Source: Pseudomonas sp. MUP55 | GTDB lineage: Bacteria > Pseudomonadota > Gammaproteobacteria > Pseudomonadales > Pseudomonadaceae | Assembly: GCF_034043515.1 (NCBI RefSeq) | Contig: NZ_CP138214.1 | Span: 4,650,001-4,714,000, forward strand | Length of the DNA stretch: 64,000 nt | Reading direction: 5' to 3' | Part shown: positions 23,216-31,683 of the stretch, in pieces | Layout of the letters: every line of letters begins with the position of its first letter | Position numbering within the stretch: the stretch's first letter is position 1 | The notes under the pieces: model-generated | What the model saw: only the letters and a program-made list of their open reading frames with translations | Told to the model about the DNA's origin: nothing | Databases searched by the model: none | Position numbers and translations under genes: made by a program

Positions 23216-23440
23216 GCCGAACGCAGGCTTGAATTCGTGGGTAACCCGGCAGGACGCCGGGTTAGCCGCCCCGCGCCATGGATGGCGCATGGCGGCGGCC
23301 CACGGATTCAAGCCTGCGTTCGGGCACACCGAGCCTAAGCGAGGTGCCGAGTGGTGGGGCAAGAGCGTTTTGCTTACTTTTGCGCTTTTCAAAAGTGAGC
23401 CGCTGTAAAAGCGGAACCCTAAGTGGCCGTTACCGCAGAA
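23216..23440. repeat. Long palindromic intergenic repeat
   Basis: Arms of about 26 bp (starting GCCGAACGCAGGCTTGAAT and ending ATTCAAGCCTGCGTTCGGGC) form a long inverted repeat at 23216-23241 and 23299-23322. It encloses a second hairpin AACCCGGC / GCCGGGTT. Downstream lie two further small hairpins, ACTTTTG...CAAAAGT and CCGCTGTAAAAGCGG. The layout looks like one of the dispersed palindromic repeats of fluorescent pseudomonads, which I recall but cannot match by name here. Confidence 0.65.
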
Positions 23441-23490
23441 ACGGATATGTACTCGGTCCAATCCAACATCCTGGTCGGCCCAGAGGCCGC

Positions 23491-23515
23491 CATCGGGGGC
23501 AAGCCCCCTCCCACA
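23491..23515. repeat. Single REP
   Basis: One full REP copy (CATCGGGGGCAAGCCCC followed by CTCCCACA) stands without an intact partner. A degenerate copy lacking the central bases follows at about 23564-23583, suggesting a decayed doublet. Confidence 0.8.
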
Positions 23516-23671
23516 TTTGGATTTCGGATCGTCAGGTAGATACGCGTTTGGCTGTCCGGCCGTCACGGGAGCCCCTCCCACATTTACCATCATTTCAAGC
23601 TCGAACACGCGGCACGACATCAATCCCGATCGAACATCTATCCTTACCTCAGGTCCACGTTAAGGAGAGCA

Positions 23672-23707
23672 ATGGATCGGAGGGATGTTCATCGTGCATA
23701 TCGCTGA
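23672..23707 (+). CDS. Possible 11-codon leader ORF before the glycosyltransferase
   Basis: An ATG four bases after AGGAG opens a frame of 11 codons (MDRRDVHRAYR) that ends inside the start region of the glycosyltransferase gene in another frame. The ribosome site is better than that of the main gene. It could couple translation or be chance; nothing else supports it. Confidence 0.3.
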   Translation: MDRRDVHRAYR

Positions 23708-24806
23708 CATAACCATGTTCTACGCCCCGGCCAGCGGTGGCGTACGCACTTATCTGGACGCCAAGCACCGGCGCCTGGCGCTGAAACCTGGCATTCGCCA
23801 CAGCCTGCTGGTGCCTGGCGCCCACTTGAGCGAGCGAGACGGTATTTTCGAGGTGCCGGCGGCGCCGCTGCCCTTCGGCAAAGGCTACCGCTTCCCCCTG
23901 CGCCTGGCGCCTTGGCGAAACGTCCTGCACGATTTACAGCCTGATCTGATCGAAGTCGGCGATCCGTACCTGACCGCCTGGGCCGCTCTGGACGCCCGGC
24001 GCCAGCTCGACGTGCCGGTCATCGGCTTTTATCACTCCGACCTTCCGCTGCTGGTGCGCAACCGCATGGGCGCCTGGCTCACCCCCAATGTCGAAGCCTA
24101 TGTCAGCAAACTCTATGGGAATTTTGACCGGGTACTGGCTCCCAGTCAGGTCATGGCCGACAAACTCACTGGGCTCGGGGTGAAAAACGTTTTCGTACAG
24201 CCCTTGGGCGTCGACCTGCAAACCTTCACCCCCGCCGCGCGCGACCCGGGCCTGCGCGCCGAACTGGGGATCGATGAAGACACTCGGCTGCTGATTTTCG
24301 CCGGCCGTGGTTCCAAAGAGAAAAACCTGCCGGTGCTGCTCAATTGCATGAAACGCCTGGGCGAGGGTTATCACCTGCTGCTGGTGGGCTCCGGTATGCC
24401 GGCCAGCGTGCCGGACAACGTCACCGTGGTCGACGGCTTCCGCCCGGCCCAGCATGTTGCCCGCTTGATGGCCAGTGCCGATGCGCTGCTGCATGGTGGC
24501 GACCAGGAAACCTTTGGCCTGGTCATTCTGGAAGCCATGGCCTGTGGCATCCCGGTGGTCGCCGTCGCGGCAGGCGCTTTCACCGAGATTGTCGACGAGC
24601 GCTGCGGTTTACTCTGTGCGCCCAACAACCCAAAAGCCATGGCCGATGCGGTCCGCGAACTGTTCGGCGCCGACAGTCGCCGTCTGGGGGAACAGGCTCG
24701 GCGCCATGTGGAACAGCATTACGCATGGGATGCGGTGGTGGACAGCCTGCTGGGGCACTACCACGCCGTGCTGGGTACTCACAAACCGATGCTCGCCCAT
24801 GGCTGA
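23694..24806 (+). CDS. GT4-family glycosyltransferase
   Basis: The protein has 370 aa from a GTG at 23694, nine bases after GGAGGG; an ATG at 23685 touches that site and is less likely. N-terminal HIADITMFYAPASGGVRTYL holds the GT-B glycine loop. The C-terminal domain has GRGSKEKNLPVLL and the EX7E region QETFGLVILEAMACGIPVVA, typical of retaining GT4 enzymes related to MgtA mannosyltransferases. The donor is probably a nucleotide or GDP sugar and the acceptor is unknown. Its stop overlaps the start of a DUF2334 deacetylase, which itself overlaps a flippase-like gene, implying a joint glycolipid or polysaccharide task. Confidence 0.9.
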   Translation: MHIADITMFYAPASGGVRTYLDAKHRRLALKPGIRHSLLVPGAHLSERDGIFEVPAAPLPFGKGYRFPLRLAPWRNVLHDLQPDLIEVGDPYLTAWAALDARRQLDVPVIGFYHSDLPLLVRNRMGAWLTPNVEAYVSKLYGNFDRVLAPSQVMADKLTGLGVKNVFVQPLGVDLQTFTPAARDPGLRAELGIDEDTRLLIFAGRGSKEKNLPVLLNCMKRLGEGYHLLLVGSGMPASVPDNVTVVDGFRPAQHVARLMASADALLHGGDQETFGLVILEAMACGIPVVAVAAGAFTEIVDERCGLLCAPNNPKAMADAVRELFGADSRRLGEQARRHVEQHYAWDAVVDSLLGHYHAVLGTHKPMLAHG

Positions 24807-25551
24807 ACGTTCAGTAATGCTGGTGCTGCATGATGTGGCGCCGAGCACTTGGGCCGATTACCGGCCTTTTGTCGAGGCCGTCGATGCCCTCGGCGATGTC
24901 CCTATCACCTGGCTGGTGGTCCCGGATTTTCACCACCATAACGCCCTCGCCGCCCACGGTGACTTCCGGCGCCTGCTCGATAGCCGCGTCGCCCGCGGCG
25001 ATGAACTCGCCTTGCACGGTTATTACCACTGCGACGAACAACCTCGGCCACGTACGCCAAAAGAATGGTTCATGCGGCGCATCTATACCCATGAAGGCGA
25101 GTTTTACCAGCTGTCCGAAGCCGAGGCGTTACAGCGCCTGACTGACGGCATTGAAGTATTCCAGCGTAATGACTGGCCGCTGCACGGGTTTGTCGCGCCC
25201 GCCTGGTTGATGAGCCAGGGCACCCGGCTGGCGCTGCGTCAGTTACCGCTGAGCTATACCAGCGACCCGCAGCATCTGTATCGCCTGCCTGACTTCACGC
25301 GCATCCCTGCGCCGGGCCTGGTGTGGAGCGCTCGCAGTGCGTGGCGCCGGGGCCTGTCCAAAGTCTTAAGCGACCAACGTGAACAGCGCTGGCAGACAGC
25401 CCCGGTGATCCGCCTGGGGTTGCACCCCGTGGACATGCGCCATGCGTTCTCGCGCCATTACTGGCTGCACACCCTGCAACGACTGCTCGACGACGGCCGC
25501 ACGCCACACACCAAGGCCGCTTGGCTGTCGACGCTGCCATGCGCCGGCTGA
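24799..25551 (+). CDS. DUF2334 polysaccharide-deacetylase-like protein
   Basis: The 250-aa protein shows LVLHDVAPSTW near the start and DELALHGYYHCDE, corresponding to the Asp and His metal ligands of the NodB/polysaccharide-deacetylase fold in its DUF2334 branch; GFVAPAWLMS and RLGLHPVDMRH match later motifs. No signal peptide is seen, so a cytoplasmic site is likely. It would remove N-acetyl groups from a sugar conjugate, plausibly the product of the upstream glycosyltransferase. The ATG overlaps that gene's stop by eight bases; the next gene starts 13 bases before this stop. Confidence 0.85.
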   Translation: MAERSVMLVLHDVAPSTWADYRPFVEAVDALGDVPITWLVVPDFHHHNALAAHGDFRRLLDSRVARGDELALHGYYHCDEQPRPRTPKEWFMRRIYTHEGEFYQLSEAEALQRLTDGIEVFQRNDWPLHGFVAPAWLMSQGTRLALRQLPLSYTSDPQHLYRLPDFTRIPAPGLVWSARSAWRRGLSKVLSDQREQRWQTAPVIRLGLHPVDMRHAFSRHYWLHTLQRLLDDGRTPHTKAAWLSTLPCAG

Positions 25552-26648
25552 TCTGGCTCCTGCTGGCGCTGTTGGTCGCCCTGGTGATTCCGGTGTGGCT
25601 GGGTGGCGGCGAAACCGTGGCACGGCTGCGGCAGTTTCCGCTGCCCCAGTTACTGGGGATGTTTGCCATGATCATCGGCTGCTGGTTGATCAACAGTCTG
25701 CGCATCCGCTTGTTGCTGGGCGAACAGCGCGGCAAGTTGGGATGGCGCAAAAGCCTGGGCGTGGTGATATCGACGGAGTTCGCCATGTGCGCGACGCCTG
25801 GCGGTAGCGGTGGGCCGCTGACGCTGATGGGCCTGCTGGCGCGCAATGGCATCCGGCCTGCCCACGGCAGCGCGGTGTTTGCCATGGACCAGTTGAGTGA
25901 TTTGCTGTTTTTCCTCTGCGCATTACTGGGCATCGTGCTGTACGCGCTGTTTCATAGCCTCAGCCCGCGCCTGGAATGGCTGCTGGGGGTCAGTGCGGTG
26001 TCGATGGTCGGTGGCGTCGTCGGTTGCCTGATGGTGGTTCGCTTTCACCGCCGGCTGATTCGCCTGGCCGGGCGGGTGCTCAAGGCGCTGCATGTGCGCG
26101 TCGCCACGCGTCGGCGCTGGGCCCGTCGAGTGCTGCGCTTCCTCGCGGCATTCGCCCAGACGCTGAAATTGCCCTTGCCCACGCTGCTCGGCGTGTTTGC
26201 GCTGACCAGCCTGCACTGGCTGATACGCTACAGCGTGTTGTACCTGGCGCTAAAAGGGTTGGGGGGTGATGTGCAGTGGGCCTGGTGTTTCCTGATCCAG
26301 ATGCTGTCCTTGACTGCAGGTCAATTCAGCCTGTTGCCCGGCGGGGCCGGGGCGGCGGAGTTGACGTCGGCGGCCTTGCTGGCGCCCATGGTGGGCAAAT
26401 CCACGGCGGCGGCGGCGATTCTGATCTGGCGCGCAGTGACCTACTACTTCTATCTGCTGGCCGGTGCGCCCGTGTTCCTGTTGATGGTGGGCAAACCGCT
26501 GCTCAAGCGTCTTTTTCAGGGCCCGCAGGCGGCTTCCCAGCGTCCTGCAACTGCTTCCACAACTGGGCAGCGCCGGGAAACTCAGTCCCATCATCGGCGC
26601 CCAGCGCGTCCGGGTCGTAGCGACTCAGACACCCCTCACCCACGGTAG
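25539..26648 (+). CDS. UPF0104/AglD-type integral membrane protein
   Basis: This 369-aa polytopic protein has about eight hydrophobic segments. It shows the lysylphosphatidylglycerol-synthase-TM/UPF0104 signatures INSLRIRLLL, EFAMCATPGGSGGP and SLLPGGAGAAELT. The family includes the flippase-like halves of MprF, YbhN and archaeal AglD. No lipid synthase domain is attached. Together with the overlapping glycosyltransferase and deacetylase, it most likely moves or modifies a glycolipid across the inner membrane. The last 50 residues are hydrophilic and low-complexity, and their DNA overlaps a small gene on the other strand. Confidence 0.87.
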   Translation: MRRLIWLLLALLVALVIPVWLGGGETVARLRQFPLPQLLGMFAMIIGCWLINSLRIRLLLGEQRGKLGWRKSLGVVISTEFAMCATPGGSGGPLTLMGLLARNGIRPAHGSAVFAMDQLSDLLFFLCALLGIVLYALFHSLSPRLEWLLGVSAVSMVGGVVGCLMVVRFHRRLIRLAGRVLKALHVRVATRRRWARRVLRFLAAFAQTLKLPLPTLLGVFALTSLHWLIRYSVLYLALKGLGGDVQWAWCFLIQMLSLTAGQFSLLPGGAGAAELTSAALLAPMVGKSTAAAAILIWRAVTYYFYLLAGAPVFLLMVGKPLLKRLFQGPQAASQRPATASTTGQRRETQSHHRRPARPGRSDSDTPHPR

Positions 26649-26688
26649 CGGGTGGCCTGGCTGTCGCCTTGTCGAGTGGATCAGCCAT
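26503..26688 (-). CDS. Small hypothetical protein, antisense to UPF0104 gene end
   Basis: The 61-aa frame starts at the ATG complementary to 26686-26688 after a strong AGGAG site. It has a protein-like sequence (CLSRYDPDALGADDGTEFPG). I believe similar short proteins exist in other pseudomonads, but I cannot verify this. It overlaps the last 146 bases of the UPF0104 gene on the opposite strand. No domain or function is recognised. Confidence 0.6.
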   Translation of the reverse strand: MADPLDKATARPPATVGEGCLSRYDPDALGADDGTEFPGAAQLWKQLQDAGKPPAGPEKDA

Positions 26689-26705
26689 GGTCGGCTCCTG
26701 AACAT

Positions 26706-26742
26706 AAAAAAGGGCCCGTAGAGTTTTACTCCCGGGCCCCTG
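26706..26742 (-). terminator. Intrinsic terminator after purU
   Basis: On the minus strand, GGGCCCGGGAGTAAAAC and the complementary CGGGCCC form the stem, followed by six Ts. It lies 24 bases after the purU stop and just before the small downstream gene. Confidence 0.85.
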
Positions 26743-26765
26743 CTTGTTCAATCACAACGCGCTGA

Positions 26766-27614
26766 TCAGAACACCACGGTCTTGTTGCCGTGCACCAACA
26801 CGCGATCTTCCAAGTGATAACGCAAACCGCGGGCCAGCACCATCTTCTCGACGTCACGACCGAAACGCACCATGTCTTCGATGCTGTCGCTGTGGCTGAC
26901 ACGAACCACGTCCTGCTCGATGATCGGACCGGCGTCCAGCTCTTCGGTGACGTAGTGGCAGGTCGCGCCGATCAACTTCACGCCGCGCAGGGACGCCTGG
27001 TGATAAGGCTTGGCACCCACGAACGAAGGCAGGAAGCTGTGGTGAATATTGATCACCTTGCCGGCGTATTCGCGGCACAGTTCCGGCGGCAGGATCTGCA
27101 TGTAGCGCGCCAGCACCACCACGTCGGCGTCGTGCTGCTTGACCAGGCGGGACACCTCGGCGAAGGCAGGCTCCTTGTCCTGCGGGTTGACCGGCACGTG
27201 GTAATACGGGATGCCATGCCATTCGACCATGCTGCGCAGGTCATCATGGTTGGAGATCACACAGGCGATCTCGCAATCGAGTTCATCGCTGTGCCAGCGG
27301 TGCAGAAGGTCCGCCAGGCAATGGGATTCACGGCTGGCCATCAGGACGACGCGTTTTTTCTGCTCGGTGTCGGTGATGTGCCAGGTCATCGAAAACTCTT
27401 CGGCGATCGGCGCAAACGCCTCGCGAAAGGCTTCCAGACCAAAAGGCAATGTATCGGCACGGATTTCGTGACGCATGAAAAACCAACCGCTGAGATCATC
27501 CGAGTGATGGCTCGCCTCGGTGATCCAACCGTTATGAGAAGCCAGAAAGTTACTGACCTTGGCAACGATGCCAACCCGGTCCGGGCAAGCAATCACCAGC
27601 CGAAAAGTGCGCAT
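26766..27614 (-). CDS. purU: Formyltetrahydrofolate deformylase
   Basis: This 282-aa enzyme has an N-terminal ACT domain (RLVIACPDRVGIVAKVSNFL) and a C-terminal formyltransferase fold with the catalytic Asn-His-Asp set in VINIHHSFLPSF and EELDAGPII. PurU hydrolyses 10-formyl-THF to formate and THF, balancing one-carbon pools and feeding PurT. The start at 27614 (MRTFRLVIACPD) fits the family; the frame extends to 27650 without support. A divergent arrangement with mvaT matches P. aeruginosa. Confidence 0.96.
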   Translation of the reverse strand: MRTFRLVIACPDRVGIVAKVSNFLASHNGWITEASHHSDDLSGWFFMRHEIRADTLPFGLEAFREAFAPIAEEFSMTWHITDTEQKKRVVLMASRESHCLADLLHRWHSDELDCEIACVISNHDDLRSMVEWHGIPYYHVPVNPQDKEPAFAEVSRLVKQHDADVVVLARYMQILPPELCREYAGKVINIHHSFLPSFVGAKPYHQASLRGVKLIGATCHYVTEELDAGPIIEQDVVRVSHSDSIEDMVRFGRDVEKMVLARGLRYHLEDRVLVHGNKTVVF

Positions 27615-27959
27615 TAGGGGGAAACTCCAGAACTTCACAAAGGCCGCCATTCTAGCGATTGCGCAGAAAAACTGCAGTACTCCTTGCGGCTTATTCTGAA
27701 CCGCTGCGGCGGCAACAGCCCTTAATAGCGTAAGGTTTTACCACCGGTATATGACCGTACCCGGGTTAACTCGGCACTTAGCAGCATTAAGGCAATTGTT
27801 TTTAGCGGCTCGCCTGATAATTAACTCGACTGCACAGCGAAGCCGCAAACATTCAATGTAATTCACCTAAATAGCCGGTTAAATGTTTACTTGATCAAAT
27901 TGCCTGACTATTATTAGGCCACTCACCCTGTCATCAGCGTTCTACATAAGGTAGTCCAC
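27615..27959. other. AT-rich divergent purU / mvaT region
   Basis: This 345-bp region is markedly more AT-rich than its surroundings, as expected for DNA bound by MvaT itself. No gene is seen; a promoter for mvaT is listed separately. Confidence 0.6.
27886..27914 (+). promoter_or_regulatory. Candidate mvaT promoter
   Basis: TTTACT and TATTAT are separated by 17 bp. The -10 matches the consensus at five of six positions. Transcription would start near 27921, about 40 bases before the ATG. Confidence 0.55.
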
Positions 27960-28334
27960 ATGTCTCTGATCAACGAATACCGCGCCACCGAAGAAGCTAT
28001 CAAAGAGCTGCAAGCCCGTTTGAAGAACCTGTCCCAAGACGACAAGCTGAAAACCGAGCTGGAATTCGAAGGCAAACTGCGCACCCTGATGGGCGAATAC
28101 TCCAAATCCCTGCGTGACATCATCGCGCTGCTGGATCCGGAATCGAAAGTTAAAGCACCGCGCGGCGCTGTGAAAACTACCGGCACCAAACGTGCTCGCA
28201 AGGTCAAGCAATACAAAAACCCGCACAACGGTGAAGTGATTGAAACCAAAGGTGGCAATCACAAGACGCTGAAAGAGTGGAAAGCCAAGTGGGGCGGTGA
28301 CGTGGTTGAAGGTTGGGCTACCCTGCTGGGCTAA
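27960..28334 (+). CDS. mvaT: H-NS-like nucleoid protein MvaT
   Basis: The 124-aa protein begins MSLINEYRATEEAIKELQ with a coiled-coil dimerisation half. It ends with the compact DNA-binding domain PHNGEVIETKGGNHKTLKEW, which inserts its G-G-N loop in AT-rich minor grooves. MvaT silences foreign and AT-rich genes in pseudomonads together with paralogues such as MvaU. It follows an AAGG ribosome site and an AT-rich promoter, consistent with autoregulation, and is closed by a strong terminator. Confidence 0.97.
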   Translation: MSLINEYRATEEAIKELQARLKNLSQDDKLKTELEFEGKLRTLMGEYSKSLRDIIALLDPESKVKAPRGAVKTTGTKRARKVKQYKNPHNGEVIETKGGNHKTLKEWKAKWGGDVVEGWATLLG

Positions 28335-28370
28335 GCCTGGTCGGATTTACACCCGATACGCAACACATTA

Positions 28371-28399
28371 AAAACGCCAGCTTGCTGGCGTTTTTTATT
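28371..28399. terminator. Intrinsic terminator between mvaT and sbcB
   Basis: AAAACGCCAGC / GCTGGCGTTTT with a short TT-type loop is followed by six Ts and preceded by As. It can end both converging transcripts. Confidence 0.92.
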
Positions 28400-28424
28400 G
28401 TCTCGATTTTTTGCAGTTGTCCGG

Positions 28425-29852
28425 CTACAGATTCAGGCGAGCCGCTAAAGAGTCGGCATAGTCCTGCCATTCACCCAGTACCTGGCACTGGAACGAAGTG
28501 ACACTGTTTTCCAACTCCTCACGCGCAAGCTTAAATGCCATCAAGGTATTGGGTGCGCCCCACACCGGGTCCGACAAACGTTGCTGACAGAAAAGTCTCC
28601 AGCGCTCTTGTTCCTCGCTGCTCAAGGTTTCAGGAAAGTTACGCGCGCGGTAGCGAAATAATAATTCGGGCAAACGATGATCATCGAAGGGCCATTGCTG
28701 ACGCCCTAATTGAACCGGCTCTGCCATGCGAACTTGTTCACATAAACGCCGGTCACGGTCGCCGATAAAACCGTCATAGAGCTGCTGCTCCGGGTCCCCG
28801 TTCGCCGCAGATTCCTCTTCGGCATAAATGCTCGCCAACTTGTCGCGCCAAACTTCCTGTGCGTCAGTTAGTCGCAGCGCGCGCGCCTGATAAACGCCCA
28901 TATCCAATTGCAACCGCTCGCGATCTTCGGCCCGCAGCACCTTCAACGGTGCGACGACCGGGCAGCGGTTGATGTGTAACAACTTCAAAGGCACCGCCAG
29001 CTCGCCCTCCGCCAGTTGATCGCGGCGCGTATAAAGGCGTTCGCGCAATGTATCGGCATCCAGTTCAAGCAGGGCCTGCGGGTCGAGTCCCAGGTCGCAG
29101 ACAATCAATGCATTGCGATTGCGCGGATGCCACGCCAAAGGCAATACGACACCCAGATAATGACGTTCGGCGCTGAAGCGTCCGGAAATGTGCACCATTG
29201 GCTGCAACAAGCGCACCTGATCCATCACCCGTTGCTTGCTGCGCAACTGGAACAGCCATTCAAACAGTCTGGGCTGCTTGTCCCGCACCAATCGCGCCAG
29301 GGCAATGGTCGCGCGCACGTCAGACAACGCATCATGAGCCTGGCCGTGGTCGATGCCATTGGCCTCGGTCAAGCGCTCAAGCTTGAGCGTCACGCGCCCA
29401 TCTTGCTCGGGCCACACAATCCCTTCCGGTCGCAGGGCATAGGCGGTGCGCATCACATCGATCAGATCCCAGCGGCTGTTACCGCCCTGCCACTCACGCG
29501 CATAAGGGTCGAAAAAGTTGCGGTACAGGCTGTAGCGGGTCATTTCGTCGTCGAATCGCAAGGTGTTGTAACCCGCGCCACACGTACCGGGCGCTGACAG
29601 TTCGGCATGCACCCGGGTCATGAACTCCGCTTCGGCAAGGCCCTTCTGCGCCAGTACCTGCGGGGTAATCCCGGTGATCGCGCACGCCGCCGGATGGGGC
29701 AGGATATCGTCGCTGGGCTGACAATAAAGATTGACCGGCGCGCCGACTTCGTTGAGCTCGAGGTCGGTACGAATGCCGGCTACCTGCAGCGGGCGATCGC
29801 TGCGCGGGTTGATCCCGGTGGTTTCATAGTCGTACCAGAAAATGGAGGTCAC
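28425..29852 (-). CDS. sbcB: Exodeoxyribonuclease I
   Basis: The 475-aa enzyme has the length of E. coli Exo I. Its start SIFWYDYETTGINPRSDRPL holds the first two DEDD acidic residues; the later HDALSDVRATIALA holds the third and fourth. It degrades single-stranded DNA 3' to 5' in mismatch repair and recombination. Translation begins at a GTG with GGAACA before it. It converges on mvaT, the same arrangement recalled for P. aeruginosa PA4315/PA4316. Confidence 0.96.
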   Translation of the reverse strand: MTSIFWYDYETTGINPRSDRPLQVAGIRTDLELNEVGAPVNLYCQPSDDILPHPAACAITGITPQVLAQKGLAEAEFMTRVHAELSAPGTCGAGYNTLRFDDEMTRYSLYRNFFDPYAREWQGGNSRWDLIDVMRTAYALRPEGIVWPEQDGRVTLKLERLTEANGIDHGQAHDALSDVRATIALARLVRDKQPRLFEWLFQLRSKQRVMDQVRLLQPMVHISGRFSAERHYLGVVLPLAWHPRNRNALIVCDLGLDPQALLELDADTLRERLYTRRDQLAEGELAVPLKLLHINRCPVVAPLKVLRAEDRERLQLDMGVYQARALRLTDAQEVWRDKLASIYAEEESAANGDPEQQLYDGFIGDRDRRLCEQVRMAEPVQLGRQQWPFDDHRLPELLFRYRARNFPETLSSEEQERWRLFCQQRLSDPVWGAPNTLMAFKLAREELENSVTSFQCQVLGEWQDYADSLAARLNL

Positions 29853-30019
29853 GGGCTGTTCCTGTGCTGAAGACCGGCAAAGTCTAGGCGCTGGGGGGTG
29901 TCAGGGGCCAGCGATACCTTCACTGTACAAACACCCAGTAAACTCTTGAAGGGTTGCTTCCAGCCTCGACACTGCTAGCATCCGTCTCTCTGAGTCGCTT
30001 CGCACTGCCAAGGATCGCA

Positions 30020-30712
30020 ATGCCAACAGCCCCTTTGGATACCCGCTACCAGATCGAGACCCCCGAGGGTATCGACCTGCCCTTGCGCCCTGCCGGCCTG
30101 CCGCCAAGGGCCTTGGCGTTTGCCTTCGACCTGCTCGTGCGTGGCGTGATCATGGGCATCCTGCTTGTGCCTCTGGCGCTGCTGGGCAACCTTGGCCTGG
30201 GCTTGGGCTCGCTGCTGCTGTTTGTGGTCAGCTGGTGGTACATGGTGTTGTTCGAAGTACTCAACCAGGGCTGCTCCCCCGGCAAGCAGGTCATGGGGCT
30301 GCGGGTGGTGCAGGACGACGGCACCCCCATCGGCTGGTCGGCGTCGCTGATCCGCAACCTGCTGCGCTTTGTCGACATGCTGCCCTTCGGCTATTTCTTC
30401 GGCGCCATCAGTTGCCTGCAGCATCCCCACTTCAAGCGGCTCGGCGACCTCGCCGCGGGTACGCTGGTGGTCTACCGCGAACAATCCCTGGCCCGCCCAC
30501 CCCTCCCCCAGGCCGCCGCCCTGCGCCTGCCCTTTGCACTGGACCTGAGCGAACAGCGAGCCATACTCGGTTTCGCCGAACGCCAGGCTGAGCTGTCCGC
30601 CGAGCGGGTGCATGAACTGGCTGCAATCCTCGCCGCGCCCCTGCAGGTGTCTCCGGCTCGCGCCGTGGAGCAGCTCAACGGTGTGGCCCATGGCCTGCTG
30701 GGGCCGACATGA
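30020..30712 (+). CDS. RDD-family membrane protein
   Basis: This 230-aa protein has three hydrophobic spans and the RDD signatures RALAFAFDLLVRGV and GKQVMGLRVVQDDGTPIGW. RDD proteins are small inner-membrane proteins, some linked to Na+(Li+)/H+ exchange, with unclear roles elsewhere. The start at 30020 follows AAGGA; the frame runs back to 29954. It is first of six head-to-tail genes that end with MoxR and DUF58, and its stop overlaps the next start (ATGA), so it probably belongs to that membrane complex. Confidence 0.88.
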   Translation: MPTAPLDTRYQIETPEGIDLPLRPAGLPPRALAFAFDLLVRGVIMGILLVPLALLGNLGLGLGSLLLFVVSWWYMVLFEVLNQGCSPGKQVMGLRVVQDDGTPIGWSASLIRNLLRFVDMLPFGYFFGAISCLQHPHFKRLGDLAAGTLVVYREQSLARPPLPQAAALRLPFALDLSEQRAILGFAERQAELSAERVHELAAILAAPLQVSPARAVEQLNGVAHGLLGPT

Positions 30713-31683
30713 AGCAGAGCCTTTTCGAAAACCGTCACCAGCAGCAATGGCAAACCTTCGCCGAACAGCTGCAACAGCTGGAGCGAGGCAAAGCCTGCGA
30801 GGTATCCGACTTCCCTTATCACTACCGGCGGCTGTGCCAGCACCTGGCCCTGGCCCAGGAGCGCGGCTACAGCAGTTACCTGGTGGACCGCCTGCAACAA
30901 CTGGCGCTGCGCGGCCATCAGCAACTGTATCGTCATCGCAGTCAAACGACGGCAAACGTACTGGCCTTCATCCTGGCCGGCTTCCCGCGTCTGGTGCGCG
31001 AACAGTGGCGCTTCGTACTGGTCGCCAGCCTGCTGTTCTTCGGCAGCCTGCTGGGCATCGCTTTGCTGGTCTACCTGTTCCCCGACCTGATCTACAGCAT
31101 TGTCAGCCCGCAGCAGGTGGCCGAGATGCAAAGCATGTATGACCCCGCCGCGAGCCGCCTGGGGCGTGCGGCCGAACGTGCCTCCAGCGAAGACTGGATG
31201 ATGTTTGGCTATTACGTGATGCACAACATCGGCATCGCCTTCCAGACCTTCGCCGCCGGCTTGCTGTTCGGCCTGGGCAGCGTGTTCTTCCTGGTATTCA
31301 ACGGATTGACCATCGGGGCGGTCTGCGGGTACCTGAGTGAAATCGGCTACGGCCAGACGTTCTGGTCATTCGTGATCGGACATGGCGCCTTCGAGCTCAG
31401 CGCCATCGCTCTGGCCGGTGCAGCAGGCCTGCAACTGGGCTGGTCGCTGATCGCTCCAGGGCCGCTGGCACGCAGCGAATCCCTGCGCCTGGCCGCCCGC
31501 AAAAGCGTGCAGATGCTCTGCGGGGTCATGATATTCCTGCTGATCGCAGCGTTCATCGAAGCCTACTGGTCGTCCACCACGACCGTTGCCCCCTGGATCA
31601 AATACCTCGTGGGCAGCGCACTTTGGCTGCTGGTGGCTACCTACCTGATCTTCGCCGGCCGGACTTACCATGCGCCTGACTGA
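30709..31683 (+). CDS. SpoIIM-like (DUF95) membrane protein
   Basis: The 324-aa protein has a soluble N-terminal 100 residues and then five or so transmembrane helices. It shows the stage II sporulation protein M (DUF95) traits YVMHNIGIAFQTFAAGLLFG, GAVCGYL and IGHGAFELSAIALAGAAGL. In Bacillus SpoIIM acts with SpoIID/P in peptidoglycan remodelling; in pseudomonads it is paired with MoxR operons and the role is unknown. It starts within the RDD gene's stop and overlaps the next gene by 14 bases. Confidence 0.87.
   Translation: MKQSLFENRHQQQWQTFAEQLQQLERGKACEVSDFPYHYRRLCQHLALAQERGYSSYLVDRLQQLALRGHQQLYRHRSQTTANVLAFILAGFPRLVREQWRFVLVASLLFFGSLLGIALLVYLFPDLIYSIVSPQQVAEMQSMYDPAASRLGRAAERASSEDWMMFGYYVMHNIGIAFQTFAAGLLFGLGSVFFLVFNGLTIGAVCGYLSEIGYGQTFWSFVIGHGAFELSAIALAGAAGLQLGWSLIAPGPLARSESLRLAARKSVQMLCGVMIFLLIAAFIEAYWSSTTTVAPWIKYLVGSALWLLVATYLIFAGRTYHAPD

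Larger units (their letters stand above)
23089..23671. other. Repeat-filled intergenic region
   Basis: This 583-bp gap has no convincing gene. It contains a long dispersed-type palindromic repeat (about 23216-23440), one solitary REP (23491-23515) and a shrunken REP remnant (about 23564-23583), each listed separately where clear. Confidence 0.7.

Noticed and set aside
23141..23623. 160-aa frame across the repeat region
   Set aside because: It is made of palindromic repeat and REP sequence, with no ribosome site.
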